The notes beneath the pieces were generated by a model. It was not told the origin of the DNA. It searched no databases and saw only the letters and a list, made by a program, of their open reading frames with translations. Both the position numbers and the translations under genes were made by a program. From Methanobacteriota archaeon (GTDB taxonomy: Archaea > Halobacteriota > Methanomicrobia > Methanomicrobiales > Methanoculleaceae), in NCBI GenBank assembly GCA_016841955.1, contig JAENYE010000006.1, positions 1-64,000 of the forward strand: a DNA stretch of 64,000 nt, written 5' to 3'. The stretch's first letter is position 1. The number at the start of each line of letters is the position of its first letter. Of this stretch, positions 9,368-16,972 are shown piece by piece.

Positions 9368-9408
9368 CACAGGGAGCAACCTGCGATCTCTTGCTACTGT
9401 TGCCTGTG
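9368..9408 (-). terminator. Hairpin downstream of the retron RT gene
   Basis: The arms cacagg (9368-9373) and cctgtg (9403-9408), extended inside by gcaac (9376-9380) and gttgc (9399-9403), form a bulged hairpin about 40 bases past the RT stop codon. It could end the retron transcript or stabilise its 3' end. No oligo-T run follows directly on the minus strand. Confidence 0.35.
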
Positions 9409-9446
9409 GCAGAAATGTCTATTGTAAATGTTATTATTGGAGTTCC

Positions 9447-11171
9447 TTAATCTTCTTTGCCCCCAGCCCCTACTTTGCCTGGTTGAGCTTCAATGATGAG
9501 ACTGTTCGCGTCAAGTGAATCTGCAACCTGCTGCATCCCATGAGTTTTTTTGCGAAAATTCGAATAAATTCTCATGAAGTCTCTTTGTGTTATGAAACAG
9601 TAGCACTTTTTAGATTGACATTCGTGTATAGCAGTATTAAGACGTGAACGTAGTCCAACATCGATATCTGAAGTAGTGACGGTTGTAACCACATTTATTC
9701 CACTACTATGGCAGACATCAAAGAATTGTCGGAAGTATGTGTCTTTTTGGGTTCTAGCTTCCAGTTTGGTTTTTATTATAAAGCAAACATGACACCCGCT
9801 TTTTCCTAATATTGTTTCATTGATACCTATATCACACACCTCGTGACCGTGATGGGTGCCACCTGTTTTACCAATATAATGGCCCAAAATAAATTTGATG
9901 CATTTATTATAATTCGGATCATCTTTCCTGAACAAACAGACTTTGCATTCTTCATTTGTAGGATGCTGTTTACACTTTTCTTGTAATGTGGTAAGATCTT
10001 CAAGGGAAAATTGTTCCATGGATAGAGGAGGGATGTCTCTGAACGAGCTCAATTTTTCAAATGGAAGTATTCTATTAACAAATGGACTTCTCGATAACGA
10101 TCTGATGTTAGTTTCGGTTTCTTTTAAGTTTCTAATGTTATTATCATACTCTGACCAGTCGATAGAGTGAAAGGCTTCTTTCAAAGTGTTTCCAAATTCG
10201 GGTTCTACATTAATTACATACGATATATACCCCAATAATCTTTCTTTAAAGAAGGGATCATTGATTCTGTTTTCTTTTACTGGCCCATTCTTCTTGATGT
10301 TATATAATATTGCTCGAAGTTTTCGTTTCTTATCTTTCCCTACGCTAAGATGTGAATTAACAACAATACCTGTAACCTTTTGGCAAGAACCTTGTGATAA
10401 CACTCGGGTTTTCTCTGGGTTCACCTCAAACCCATGTTGGGTGATTTTTTTAATTATAATGTTTTTGTATTTGGGCAATCTATTACTCCCCGATATGGTT
10501 ATATCATCCGCGTATCGAGAGTAATCCAAATTTCTTGCCTTACAAAATTTGGCAATTTTTTGATCCATTTGCCAAGCGATTAAATTAGATAGCATAGGGC
10601 TGGTAGGCGCACCCTGCGTTAACCTCATTCGGTAAGTACAGAGTTCTGCTAAATCTAGAGAAATTTGCTCATTATACCCCAACGAGTGAAAATAACCTTT
10701 AACTCGATTTAATTTTATACTTGGAAAAAAGTCCTTCAAGTCGATGCACAAGATACACTCTTTATTGATATGATTGGCTGCATTAGTGACTATAGATCGA
10801 TTAGGTACAAATCCATGTGCATATTTCCCTGCGTTCAGTTGTACCAATATATTTTTGTGAATCCATCTTTGGACTTTCTTTAAAGGTTTCGATGGAGCAT
10901 CAATTCTTCTAAGCTTACCGTTCTTTTTAGGAATCTCAAACGAGGAGTAAGCGCTTTTTTTATTCCTAATGAAAAATCTCAGTTGACTAGATGATGCTCC
11001 ACACAACTCGGATAGATGAATCAGATCAAAAATATAAGGAAGATCTTTACGTTTCAACCGCTTAAGGGCCTGAGTTTCGGTATCAATTACTTCTTCGTAA
11101 TTTATATCGTCCCTTTGCTTAAGATAGTCAACCAACTGAGAATGGTTGTAAATACTGCAGGCTTGCTCCAT
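9447..11171 (-). CDS. Retron reverse transcriptase with Cys-rich C-terminal domain
   Basis: A 574-residue protein. Residues about 75-330 are a reverse transcriptase: RT1 around GKLRRIDAP, CIDLKDFFPSI with the first catalytic Asp (144), QGAPTSP (186-192) and YADD (220-223). The two retron hallmarks are present: NAxxH as NAANH (130-134) and VTG (266-268). Residues about 390-574 form an extra domain with clustered cysteines (400, 409, 412, 424, 446, 460, 463) and a stretch VCDIGIN...CFIIKTK that could be a restriction-endonuclease-like core; this is inference. It would copy the RNA encoded just upstream into msDNA, probably for phage defence, with the C-terminal domain as likely effector since no separate accessory gene is adjacent. 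The gene is AT-rich against GC-rich neighbours, pointing to transfer. Confidence 0.9.
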   Translation of the reverse strand: MEQACSIYNHSQLVDYLKQRDDINYEEVIDTETQALKRLKRKDLPYIFDLIHLSELCGASSSQLRFFIRNKKSAYSSFEIPKKNGKLRRIDAPSKPLKKVQRWIHKNILVQLNAGKYAHGFVPNRSIVTNAANHINKECILCIDLKDFFPSIKLNRVKGYFHSLGYNEQISLDLAELCTYRMRLTQGAPTSPMLSNLIAWQMDQKIAKFCKARNLDYSRYADDITISGSNRLPKYKNIIIKKITQHGFEVNPEKTRVLSQGSCQKVTGIVVNSHLSVGKDKKRKLRAILYNIKKNGPVKENRINDPFFKERLLGYISYVINVEPEFGNTLKEAFHSIDWSEYDNNIRNLKETETNIRSLSRSPFVNRILPFEKLSSFRDIPPLSMEQFSLEDLTTLQEKCKQHPTNEECKVCLFRKDDPNYNKCIKFILGHYIGKTGGTHHGHEVCDIGINETILGKSGCHVCFIIKTKLEARTQKDTYFRQFFDVCHSSGINVVTTVTTSDIDVGLRSRLNTAIHECQSKKCYCFITQRDFMRIYSNFRKKTHGMQQVADSLDANSLIIEAQPGKVGAGGKED

Positions 11172-11180
11172 GGTATCAGA

Positions 11181-11343
11181 AAATTGGAGTCCCCCTTGCT
11201 AAACGTGAAGCGTTTTCACAGCGCACGCGTGCGCTGCGGAAAGGGTTCATGTTTACATTTGCCTACTATTACATTTGCACAGCGTAGCACCGCACATCTA
11301 TTGGTTTGGGCCAATAGCATTAAATCCAAGGGTGACTCCATTT
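11181..11343 (-). ncRNA. Retron msr-msd non-coding RNA
   Basis: About 163 bases directly before the RT start. The ends form the a1/a2 pair expected for a retron: on the plus strand aaattggagtcccccttg (11181-11198) and caagggtgactccattt (11327-11343) are inverted once transcribed, reading a1 AAATGGAGTCACCCTTG and a2 CAAGGGGGACTCCAATTT. Inside are a perfect 7-bp hairpin (11298-11317, ctattgg/ccaatag), fitting an msr stem-loop, and near the 3' end a 16-bp palindrome (11219-11234) plus a small gtgaa/ttcac hairpin, fitting an msd. The branching G would follow a1. Exact RNA and DNA ends are not determinable by eye. Confidence 0.75.
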
Positions 11344-11361
11344 GCCCCTTTTAAATTTAGA

Positions 11362-11372
11362 CTAAATATATG
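11362..11372 (-). promoter_or_regulatory. TATA box of the retron
   Basis: The minus strand reads catatatttag, centred about 25 bases before 11343, the first base of the a1 repeat. Box and RNA start match the archaeal TATA-to-start distance, so the RNA and the RT are probably one transcript beginning at a1. Confidence 0.6.
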
Positions 11373-11465
11373 TTGCGTTTTTGTTGGCTAACGCTCTATA
11401 CCCGAGTTATCCTAACTAGAGGGCTTAGGTACGACCTCTTAAGGAATTTGCCTGTATTTTTCTGA

Positions 11466-12236
11466 CTATGGTAAATGCACCTTATTACTCCGGCTGATCT
11501 TCTTCATCACCTTCTCCCAGGAACCCGTTATGAGGAAACTCTCCTCCATAAAGCCGATAACCCTCTCGAACTTCTTCATGGGGAAGGCCATCGTCAGGAC
11601 GTCCAGAGGGACGCATGGCCGTGCCGAGGGGTCGAACATCCCGAGCACCGCTTTCGGGTTCTCGTTCTGCTGCTCGAGCCAGGGGAAGTAAAAGACCGAG
11701 CTGCACCCGGCACCGAACGGGCAGACGACACCGTTCGGGTCGGCCTGGTCGAAGTTTGCAAGCGTGAAGAGGCCGGAGAGCACTTCGGGCCGGGCGAAGA
11801 AGACCACGGCGTCAGGGTTATCTCTGTCCGTGAGATGGTCCCAGCGCTTGAAGACGATGCTCTTTCCCTTCGTGGGTATCCGGGCGGTTCCTTGGTCGAG
11901 TTCGTCCACGATCTCCGGCGTCTGCTTGTAGCGCTCCCCCTCCATGACTCCGGGCTTCCCGTAGGAGAGGAAGTAGCGGAAGTCGGGGAACCGTTCGGCG
12001 TCGTAGCCGAGGTAGAACCTCCCCCCGCGGCACCCGATCGAGTCCTCGTCGAAGACGAGGCTCGCCCCTTTCCTCACCTTCACGAGGTCGCAGACGAAGC
12101 ACCTCCAGCCCTTCGGGGCGGGAGCTTTCTCCACCCCAACGGTCGCGCCCCCGACCTCGAAGGCGATCGGGAGTTCCGTCCCCGGGAAGTACTTCTCATG
12201 GAGCCGGATGTAGGCGTCGCGCAGTGCTGTGTCCAT
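11466..12236 (-). CDS. DUF169 family protein
   Basis: A 256-residue soluble protein of the DUF169 family common in methanogens. Typical features are the Cys-rich first half (WRCFVCDLV, SIGCRGGRFYLGY), a central RPEVLSGLFTLANFD, and the GCSSVFYFPW segment. Biochemical function is not established. It ends just upstream of the AT-rich retron island in the same direction, so the island boundary lies at about 11440-11466. A second, diverged DUF169 gene is at 62655. Start at the ATG at 12236. Confidence 0.85.
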   Translation of the reverse strand: MDTALRDAYIRLHEKYFPGTELPIAFEVGGATVGVEKAPAPKGWRCFVCDLVKVRKGASLVFDEDSIGCRGGRFYLGYDAERFPDFRYFLSYGKPGVMEGERYKQTPEIVDELDQGTARIPTKGKSIVFKRWDHLTDRDNPDAVVFFARPEVLSGLFTLANFDQADPNGVVCPFGAGCSSVFYFPWLEQQNENPKAVLGMFDPSARPCVPLDVLTMAFPMKKFERVIGFMEESFLITGSWEKVMKKISRSNKVHLP

Positions 12237-12402
12237 ATGACCCTGTTCCGGGGCGGCGGGGATTAAGATTCTGATCCGCTTCCCGGGTGGAGCGCGTGCA
12301 GCCAGCGGCCGTTCGCTGGTTCGTCCGGGTAGAGGGGTGCGGATGGGAGGATACCCGGCTGCCGGGCGTCACACATGGGCCGGTTTGGCGGGAAGAATCG
12401 AA

Positions 12403-12434
12403 ATGTTGATATTGTCAACCCGAGATTGTTGACG
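12403..12434 (+). promoter_or_regulatory. Dyad operator upstream of the DUF1673 operon regulator
   Basis: gttga and tcaac arms with a 5-bp spacer (12405-12419) form a perfect dyad, and a further half-site gttgac follows at 12428-12433, ending two bases before the ATG at 12436. The position over the start suggests a repressor site, plausibly autoregulation by the helix-turn-helix protein encoded next. Confidence 0.45.
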
Positions 12435-12435
12435 T

Positions 12436-12882
12436 ATGCCACTCCCCCTGAACGACAGGCAGTTTGCGTTCTGGAAGCTCCGCCGCAGCGGCCTCCCCAA
12501 CATCCGTATCGCAGACCGCTTCAGCATATCCCGCCAGGCGGTCTCGAAGGCGCTGCTTGCCATGGACCGGAAGGTCGAGGAGACGCTCCTTGAGATGGCG
12601 CAGGCGAACCAGATCGACGTCGAGCGCTTGAACGCGGAGAAAGGGGTTCTCTTTGGGCGTTCCGTCCCGTTCGATGCGGCTGCCGTCGTCTTCGTATCGG
12701 CAGATCGCGGGGTGCAGGTCTGGTACGAGCACGAGGGCGACTGCGGCGCATGCCCCCGGTATACCCGGTGCATCGAGCTCCTCTGGGGCTATGCTGACGA
12801 GCTGGGTATCGCGCTTACGAAGACCGACGACCCGACACGGATGGCCGATGAACTCTTCGCGAAACTGAGGGAACTCGTATGA
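12436..12882 (+). CDS. Helix-turn-helix regulator with CxxCxxxxxC motif
   Basis: A 148-residue protein. Residues about 5-45 form a helix-turn-helix of the sigma-region-4/Tfx kind (SGLPNIRIADRFSISRQAVS). The middle has a helical, possibly dimerising segment, and residues about 101-112 contain CGACPRYTRC, a possible metal or redox site. It is the first gene of an operon: its stop overlaps the next ATG by four bases. Probably a DNA-binding regulator of the DUF1673 genes that follow. A dyad over its start suggests autoregulation (inference). Confidence 0.8.
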   Translation: MPLPLNDRQFAFWKLRRSGLPNIRIADRFSISRQAVSKALLAMDRKVEETLLEMAQANQIDVERLNAEKGVLFGRSVPFDAAAVVFVSADRGVQVWYEHEGDCGACPRYTRCIELLWGYADELGIALTKTDDPTRMADELFAKLRELV

Positions 12883-13505
12883 TGCCTCTCATGGAGACGA
12901 TACGGGCGTACCTGGGCTGGTGCCCCCTGAAGGGGTCGATGCAGCCGGACCTGCCGGTGCGGCCGGGAACGACCGCGGCACCGGGCGGGCGGGACGGGCT
13001 CCTCCGGACCGAGCCCGGGTGGTGGAACCGCCACCACAACCAGCTGCTGGTCGCGGCGGTGGTCGCCTCGGCGGCGGCAGCGGCACTCTTTATCCTGATC
13101 GAGGACGTTTCAGGGTATCCGGCCGTCTGGATCGGCCTCGCCATGGGGGCAGCATCCACTCTCGGCTCTCTGCTCAGCTATCGGGAGCGGTATGCGCGGG
13201 TTGCCGCCGGCGAGTTTGTCAGGGCCAACATGACCCGGAGACAGCGCATCGTCAGGTACCTGAGGCTGCCGGTGGCTTCCGCTATCGTCATCGCCTGTAT
13301 GGCGTATTTTGTCCTGGGCGGCATGTCCGGCCAGATCCTCGGGTTCATACTGAGCTTGCCCCTCATCTTCTGGATCTGGTACGGTGCTACGATCCTGTGG
13401 GAGCGGCAGCACCGCACAACCCTGATAGCAGAGATTGGGTCGATGTATGTCCTGGGTACGGCGACGCAGGGCGAGCACGGCGGGGAGGAGCCCGTATGGC
13501 GATGA
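12879..13505 (+). CDS. DUF1673 membrane protein 1
   Basis: A 208-residue protein opening with METIRAYLGWCPL, the GWCP signature of the methanogen-specific DUF1673 family. After a Pro/Gly-rich spacer come two pairs of hydrophobic helices (about residues 64-100 and 128-168), so it is an integral membrane protein. The ATG overlaps the stop of the regulator gene (ATGA). Function unknown. It is the first of four consecutive family members in this operon, which have diverged strongly except at the N-terminal GWCP box. Confidence 0.75.
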   Translation: MMPLMETIRAYLGWCPLKGSMQPDLPVRPGTTAAPGGRDGLLRTEPGWWNRHHNQLLVAAVVASAAAAALFILIEDVSGYPAVWIGLAMGAASTLGSLLSYRERYARVAAGEFVRANMTRRQRIVRYLRLPVASAIVIACMAYFVLGGMSGQILGFILSLPLIFWIWYGATILWERQHRTTLIAEIGSMYVLGTATQGEHGGEEPVWR

Positions 13506-14197
13506 AGTTCTCCGAGGCGATACAGAGGATGGTGGGCTGGTGCCCGAACGCAGCAATGGCCGGAACCGGCCGGCGGCGGTATGCCGCTCCGGACGGCGAG
13601 GTCGGACTCGGGACGGCGGCAGGCGGCGAACGGGAAGTGGTGGAGGGTGTACTTGTGGATTACGGCTCAATCGGCACTCCGGCAACATATTTCATTCTGC
13701 TTGTTGCCGTCGCTCTTTTCGTCGGATGCTTCTTCGTTATGTTACCTGCAGTGGGCCTTCTTGTGCTGGCTATCATACTGGCTTACGCCGGTATGGAGTT
13801 GTACGGGGTCATGCGAAGGGCCTGTGTCGAGATCTCTTCGGACACGATTACCATCACGCGGCCGCTTTTTTGGCCTATCGTCATCCCGAAGGATGCCGTC
13901 GTGAAGGTGGAGGTGCGGGAGAACAAACTCACTACCCCCTACTGGCTCCTCGCGGCGGCAATGGCGATGATTTTCGTATCGGCGGCCGGCAGTATATACT
14001 ATGGATTGGATAATCCGGCCTCCATGCGATTTATTTCCGGACTTGGCGCCGCGATCTTTTTCCCCATGATCTCCTACCGTACCTATGCACGGACACATTA
14101 CCCGCGAATCCTGGCGATAACGACCGCGGAGAAGAAGATTGCTGCTATCTATACGGAAGACCCCGAACAGATTGCCCGGGTGCTGGAGGTTTCCTGA
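13496..14197 (+). CDS. DUF1673 membrane protein 2
   Basis: A 233-residue protein starting MAMKFSEAIQRMVGWCPN. The N-terminal 50 residues are nearly the same as in the fourth family gene of this operon (14673). Two helical pairs (about 62-98 and 142-180) flank a beta-rich stretch (CVEISSDTITITRPL), which resembles a membrane-bound PH-like domain. Start at 13496, 10 bases inside the preceding gene; an alternative ATG is at 13502. Function unknown. Confidence 0.75.
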   Translation: MAMKFSEAIQRMVGWCPNAAMAGTGRRRYAAPDGEVGLGTAAGGEREVVEGVLVDYGSIGTPATYFILLVAVALFVGCFFVMLPAVGLLVLAIILAYAGMELYGVMRRACVEISSDTITITRPLFWPIVIPKDAVVKVEVRENKLTTPYWLLAAAMAMIFVSAAGSIYYGLDNPASMRFISGLGAAIFFPMISYRTYARTHYPRILAITTAEKKIAAIYTEDPEQIARVLEVS

Positions 14198-14676
14198 TGA
14201 CGGTATTTCTGGAGTATATCAGGAAGAAGCTCGGGTGGTGCCCGAACGCTGACGCCATCAAACCTGTCCAGCGCACGAGCACGGAAGCGGGCTACGAAAG
14301 CGCCTGGAAGGGAAGGAGCCCGGAACCAAACCCCGGCCGGGAATCGGCCGGTACAGCAGGTGGAGATGAGAGCGGCTACAAGGATAACATGCTGCTGATC
14401 CTCCTTGCCCTGGCCTGGCTCTTCCCGGTCGTGTACCAGCGGGAGTTTCTCCCGCTCCTCGTCGTCCTGAGCGCCGTCGCCATGTATTATGACGCACAGA
14501 GTATCCGTGCCGGGAGCAACTTCGAGAAGGAGACGCTGCTTGGGGATATCGTCACCTGGCAGCCGATAACGTGGGGAGCGGCGACGCTCGTTGGCGGGAT
14601 CATCATCATGGCAATCTACCTCTTCCACCGAAGAGAGATCTACCGCGCAAACTTCGGCGGGGAGGCATCCGCATGA
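14197..14676 (+). CDS. DUF1673 membrane protein 3
   Basis: A 159-residue protein beginning MTVFLEYIRKKLGWCPN, again with the GWCPN box. A hydrophilic linker (about 20-60) precedes two or three hydrophobic segments (about 65-95 and 118-138). It is the shortest of the four paralogs. Its ATG shares a base with the stop of the previous gene and its own stop overlaps the next ATG, so translation is probably coupled across the operon. Function unknown. Confidence 0.75.
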   Translation: MTVFLEYIRKKLGWCPNADAIKPVQRTSTEAGYESAWKGRSPEPNPGRESAGTAGGDESGYKDNMLLILLALAWLFPVVYQREFLPLLVVLSAVAMYYDAQSIRAGSNFEKETLLGDIVTWQPITWGAATLVGGIIIMAIYLFHRREIYRANFGGEASA

Positions 14677-15419
14677 CGATGAAGTTCTCCGAGGCGATAC
14701 AGAGGATGGTGGGCTGGTGTCCGAACGCGGCAGCCCTCGGCACCGGCCGGCGGCGGTATGCCGTGCCGGACGGCGAGGTCGGGATCGGGACGGCGGCCGG
14801 CGGCAGCCGGGAGGTGGTGGAGGACGTATTCGTGGATTACGCCAGCCCTCGTTTCATACCTCTGATGCCGTTTGCCTTCCTTGGGTTCTTCATACTCTTC
14901 GTGGTATCCCTCCTGATCCCCTCCTTGTGGCCTGGGCTCATCTATACCCTCCTGGCCGTCTCCTTTATAGCTTGGGCCGCACTGCGCCTCTATCTCGATC
15001 CCTATCGAACTGTGATAGAGTCCTGCGGGAATTCCGTCATCGTCCGAAGATCGCGTACCCGGCCGCTCGTCTTCGGAAAGGACACGATCAGATCGGTCGA
15101 GGTGAAAGATGCCGATCGTCCCGTGCCCCGCTGGGTGTCCGTGCCGCTCTGGCTTCTCACGGTTGCGGTGATACTCTTCGTCACCGTAGGGGAAGAGTTG
15201 ATGCGGTATCCGGGCGGCCAGGCCGTCTACCCCGATTTCGGCTTTCAGGCTCTCTTAGCGGCCGGCTGGATGGTGTTTATGCTGGAGTTGCTCTATCGTT
15301 CCCTGGTCAGTCTGCAGTATCGCGGCTACCTCAGGGTAAGGCCGGGGTCCGGGGGTTACCTCCACGTCTACACGGATGACCCGGACAGGCTTGCCGCGCT
15401 GTTCGACGCCCCGCAATGA
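14673..15419 (+). CDS. DUF1673 membrane protein 4
   Basis: A 248-residue protein starting MTMKFSEAIQRMVGWCPN. Its first 50 or so residues, and the underlying DNA, are close to those of the gene at 13496, including the RRRYA-PDGEVG stretch, which shows a duplication within the operon. Two helical pairs flank a beta-rich segment with RSRTRPLVFGKDTIRSVEV. The ATG overlaps the previous stop by four bases. It is the last gene of the five-gene operon. Function unknown. Confidence 0.75.
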   Translation: MTMKFSEAIQRMVGWCPNAAALGTGRRRYAVPDGEVGIGTAAGGSREVVEDVFVDYASPRFIPLMPFAFLGFFILFVVSLLIPSLWPGLIYTLLAVSFIAWAALRLYLDPYRTVIESCGNSVIVRRSRTRPLVFGKDTIRSVEVKDADRPVPRWVSVPLWLLTVAVILFVTVGEELMRYPGGQAVYPDFGFQALLAAGWMVFMLELLYRSLVSLQYRGYLRVRPGSGGYLHVYTDDPDRLAALFDAPQ

Positions 15420-15526
15420 CAAAGCGTACCTTTTGAAGGCAACAACCCAATATACACAGTGGCGACATTCGATGGACCTCCATACCGAATACACTCCCAT
15501 AAACCCGATCCGACGGAGCAGCCGGA

Positions 15527-16345
15527 ATGACCGATAGCAGCGCCGACGCTCAAAAGTCCTCCCCGCCCCTGCTCGAGTTTGAGAACGTCAGCGTCGTCAG
15601 GGAAGGCCGGAAGCTCCTCGACTCGGTATCGCTCACGGTCCGCGAGGGGGAGCATATCGCTCTCCTCGGGCCGAACGGTGCCGGAAAATCGTCGCTCATC
15701 CGGACGATCGCCCGGGATTACTACCCCTCCTGCCGGGGATCGGACGTCACCTTCAGGTTCCGGGGACTGGACCGGTGGGACGCCTTCGACCTGCGGTCCC
15801 ACCTCGGTGTCGTCTCCGGCGACCTCCAGCACACCTTCACCCGCGGGATATCGGCCCGCGAGGTCGTGCTCTCGGGGTTCTTCTCGAGTGTCGGGCTCTT
15901 CCTCTCCCACGAAGTGACCCCCGCGATGGAGCAGAAGGCCGACGAGATCCTCGAGTTCCTCGAGGTCGCTCACCTCGCGGACCGCCCGATGACCGGGATC
16001 TCCTCGGGCGAGGCACGCAGGATCCTGATCGGGAGGGCGCTGGTCCACGACCCGGGCACCCTTGTCCTCGACGAACCCACGAACAGCCTTGATTTGCACG
16101 CGCTCCACACCTTTCGAAAGACACTCCGGAAGATCGCACGGTCGGGCACCGGCATCATCCTCGTGACCCATAACCTCCACGACATCATCCCGGAGATCTC
16201 CCGGGTCATCCTCATGCGGGACGGCGCCGTCCGGATGGACGGCGAAAAGGCGGAGGTGCTGACCGACGAAGCCGTCGGCGGGCTCTTCCGCGTCCCGGTC
16301 CGCGTCCGGGAGGAGGACGGCTACTACTACGCGACGGGCTACTGA
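15527..16345 (+). CDS. Stand-alone ABC transporter ATP-binding protein
   Basis: A 272-residue ATPase with Walker A GPNGAGKSS (about residues 47-55), signature ISSGEARR instead of LSGGQ, Walker B LVLDEPTNSLD and a switch His in VTHNLHD. The overall pattern is that of import-type or ModF-like ATPases. No permease or binding-protein gene is adjacent, so it either joins a permease encoded elsewhere or acts as a soluble ABC protein. Upstream is the end of the DUF1673 operon, 107 bases away. The ATG at 15527 follows a purine-rich cggagcagccgga. Confidence 0.85.
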   Translation: MTDSSADAQKSSPPLLEFENVSVVREGRKLLDSVSLTVREGEHIALLGPNGAGKSSLIRTIARDYYPSCRGSDVTFRFRGLDRWDAFDLRSHLGVVSGDLQHTFTRGISAREVVLSGFFSSVGLFLSHEVTPAMEQKADEILEFLEVAHLADRPMTGISSGEARRILIGRALVHDPGTLVLDEPTNSLDLHALHTFRKTLRKIARSGTGIILVTHNLHDIIPEISRVILMRDGAVRMDGEKAEVLTDEAVGGLFRVPVRVREEDGYYYATGY

Positions 16346-16736
16346 ACGCCCCTCGCATTCCGCTGTTTTTCGATCGACATAACGTTTATGGCCGGTGACG
16401 ATCCCCCTGCCCGCTCATACCCGTGACATCTCCGTGCAGGGGATGGGGAACCTGAGAGAGGGAGAGAAGGAATGGTCGAGATTGGCTCCAAACTCTTCAC
16501 CGAGGCGGCACAGCGCGTCCGAACTGGTGAAAAACGCGAGACTGGCGGAGGACGCCGGGTTCTCGTTTTTGTAGTCCCTGCCCGTCGGAGCGGCCCTTCC
16601 CGTGATTGGGATGTCCGGGCCGGCAGAGCACGGAAGGAAGTGCGGAAACCGCTGGGATGGCTTGAGAAAAGGGAGGCGGGGTGTTTTCCCCGAGGCTCCT
16701 CATTCGCGAATGGGCGACGGCCGACGTGAGATATCG
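16346..16736. other. Intergenic region, weak small ORF only
   Basis: A T-run (ctgtttttcg, about 16362) may end the ABC gene transcript. A plus-strand frame at 16472-16729 has a fair ribosome-binding site (gagagaagga) but an Arg/Gly-rich, low-complexity product typical of chance frames in GC-rich DNA. Nothing else recognised. Confidence 0.4.
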
Positions 16737-16892
16737 CTAGTGCGACCTGCGTGCCCTTTTTCCGAGATACCACCCGATAACCGCACCGACTGCAGTGCCC
16801 GCAACCACGCCGGGCAGTCCGGCAAGCATCAGTCCCGCGATCATCCCGAGTGCCGCTCCGACGCCGGCATATCCGCCTGCAAAATCTGCCAT
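16737..16892 (-). CDS. Small glycine-zipper membrane protein, 51 aa
   Basis: A 51-residue protein almost entirely made of a hydrophobic helical hairpin rich in small residues (GGYAGVGAALGMIAGLM and GVVAGTAVGAVIGW), ending in a basic tail GKRARRSH. The regular Gly/Ala spacing is a glycine-zipper pattern that packs helices in membranes. I start at 16892, where MADF follows an aggt element; upstream codons to 16997 look non-coding. It is transcribed divergently from the gene at 16973. Function unknown. Confidence 0.55.
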   Translation of the reverse strand: MADFAGGYAGVGAALGMIAGLMLAGLPGVVAGTAVGAVIGWYLGKRARRSH

Positions 16893-16972
16893 ACCTATCC
16901 GGTGTGCCCCTCCGCCGTAAGTAACTGCCTGGACAACATTTAAGATGCCGGTGCAGCATCCCGTTTCCCGGG

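Noticed and set aside
9447-11171. Group II intron or diversity-generating RT
   Set aside because: No maturase or HNH domain and no template/variable repeats; NAxxH and VTG point to a retron.
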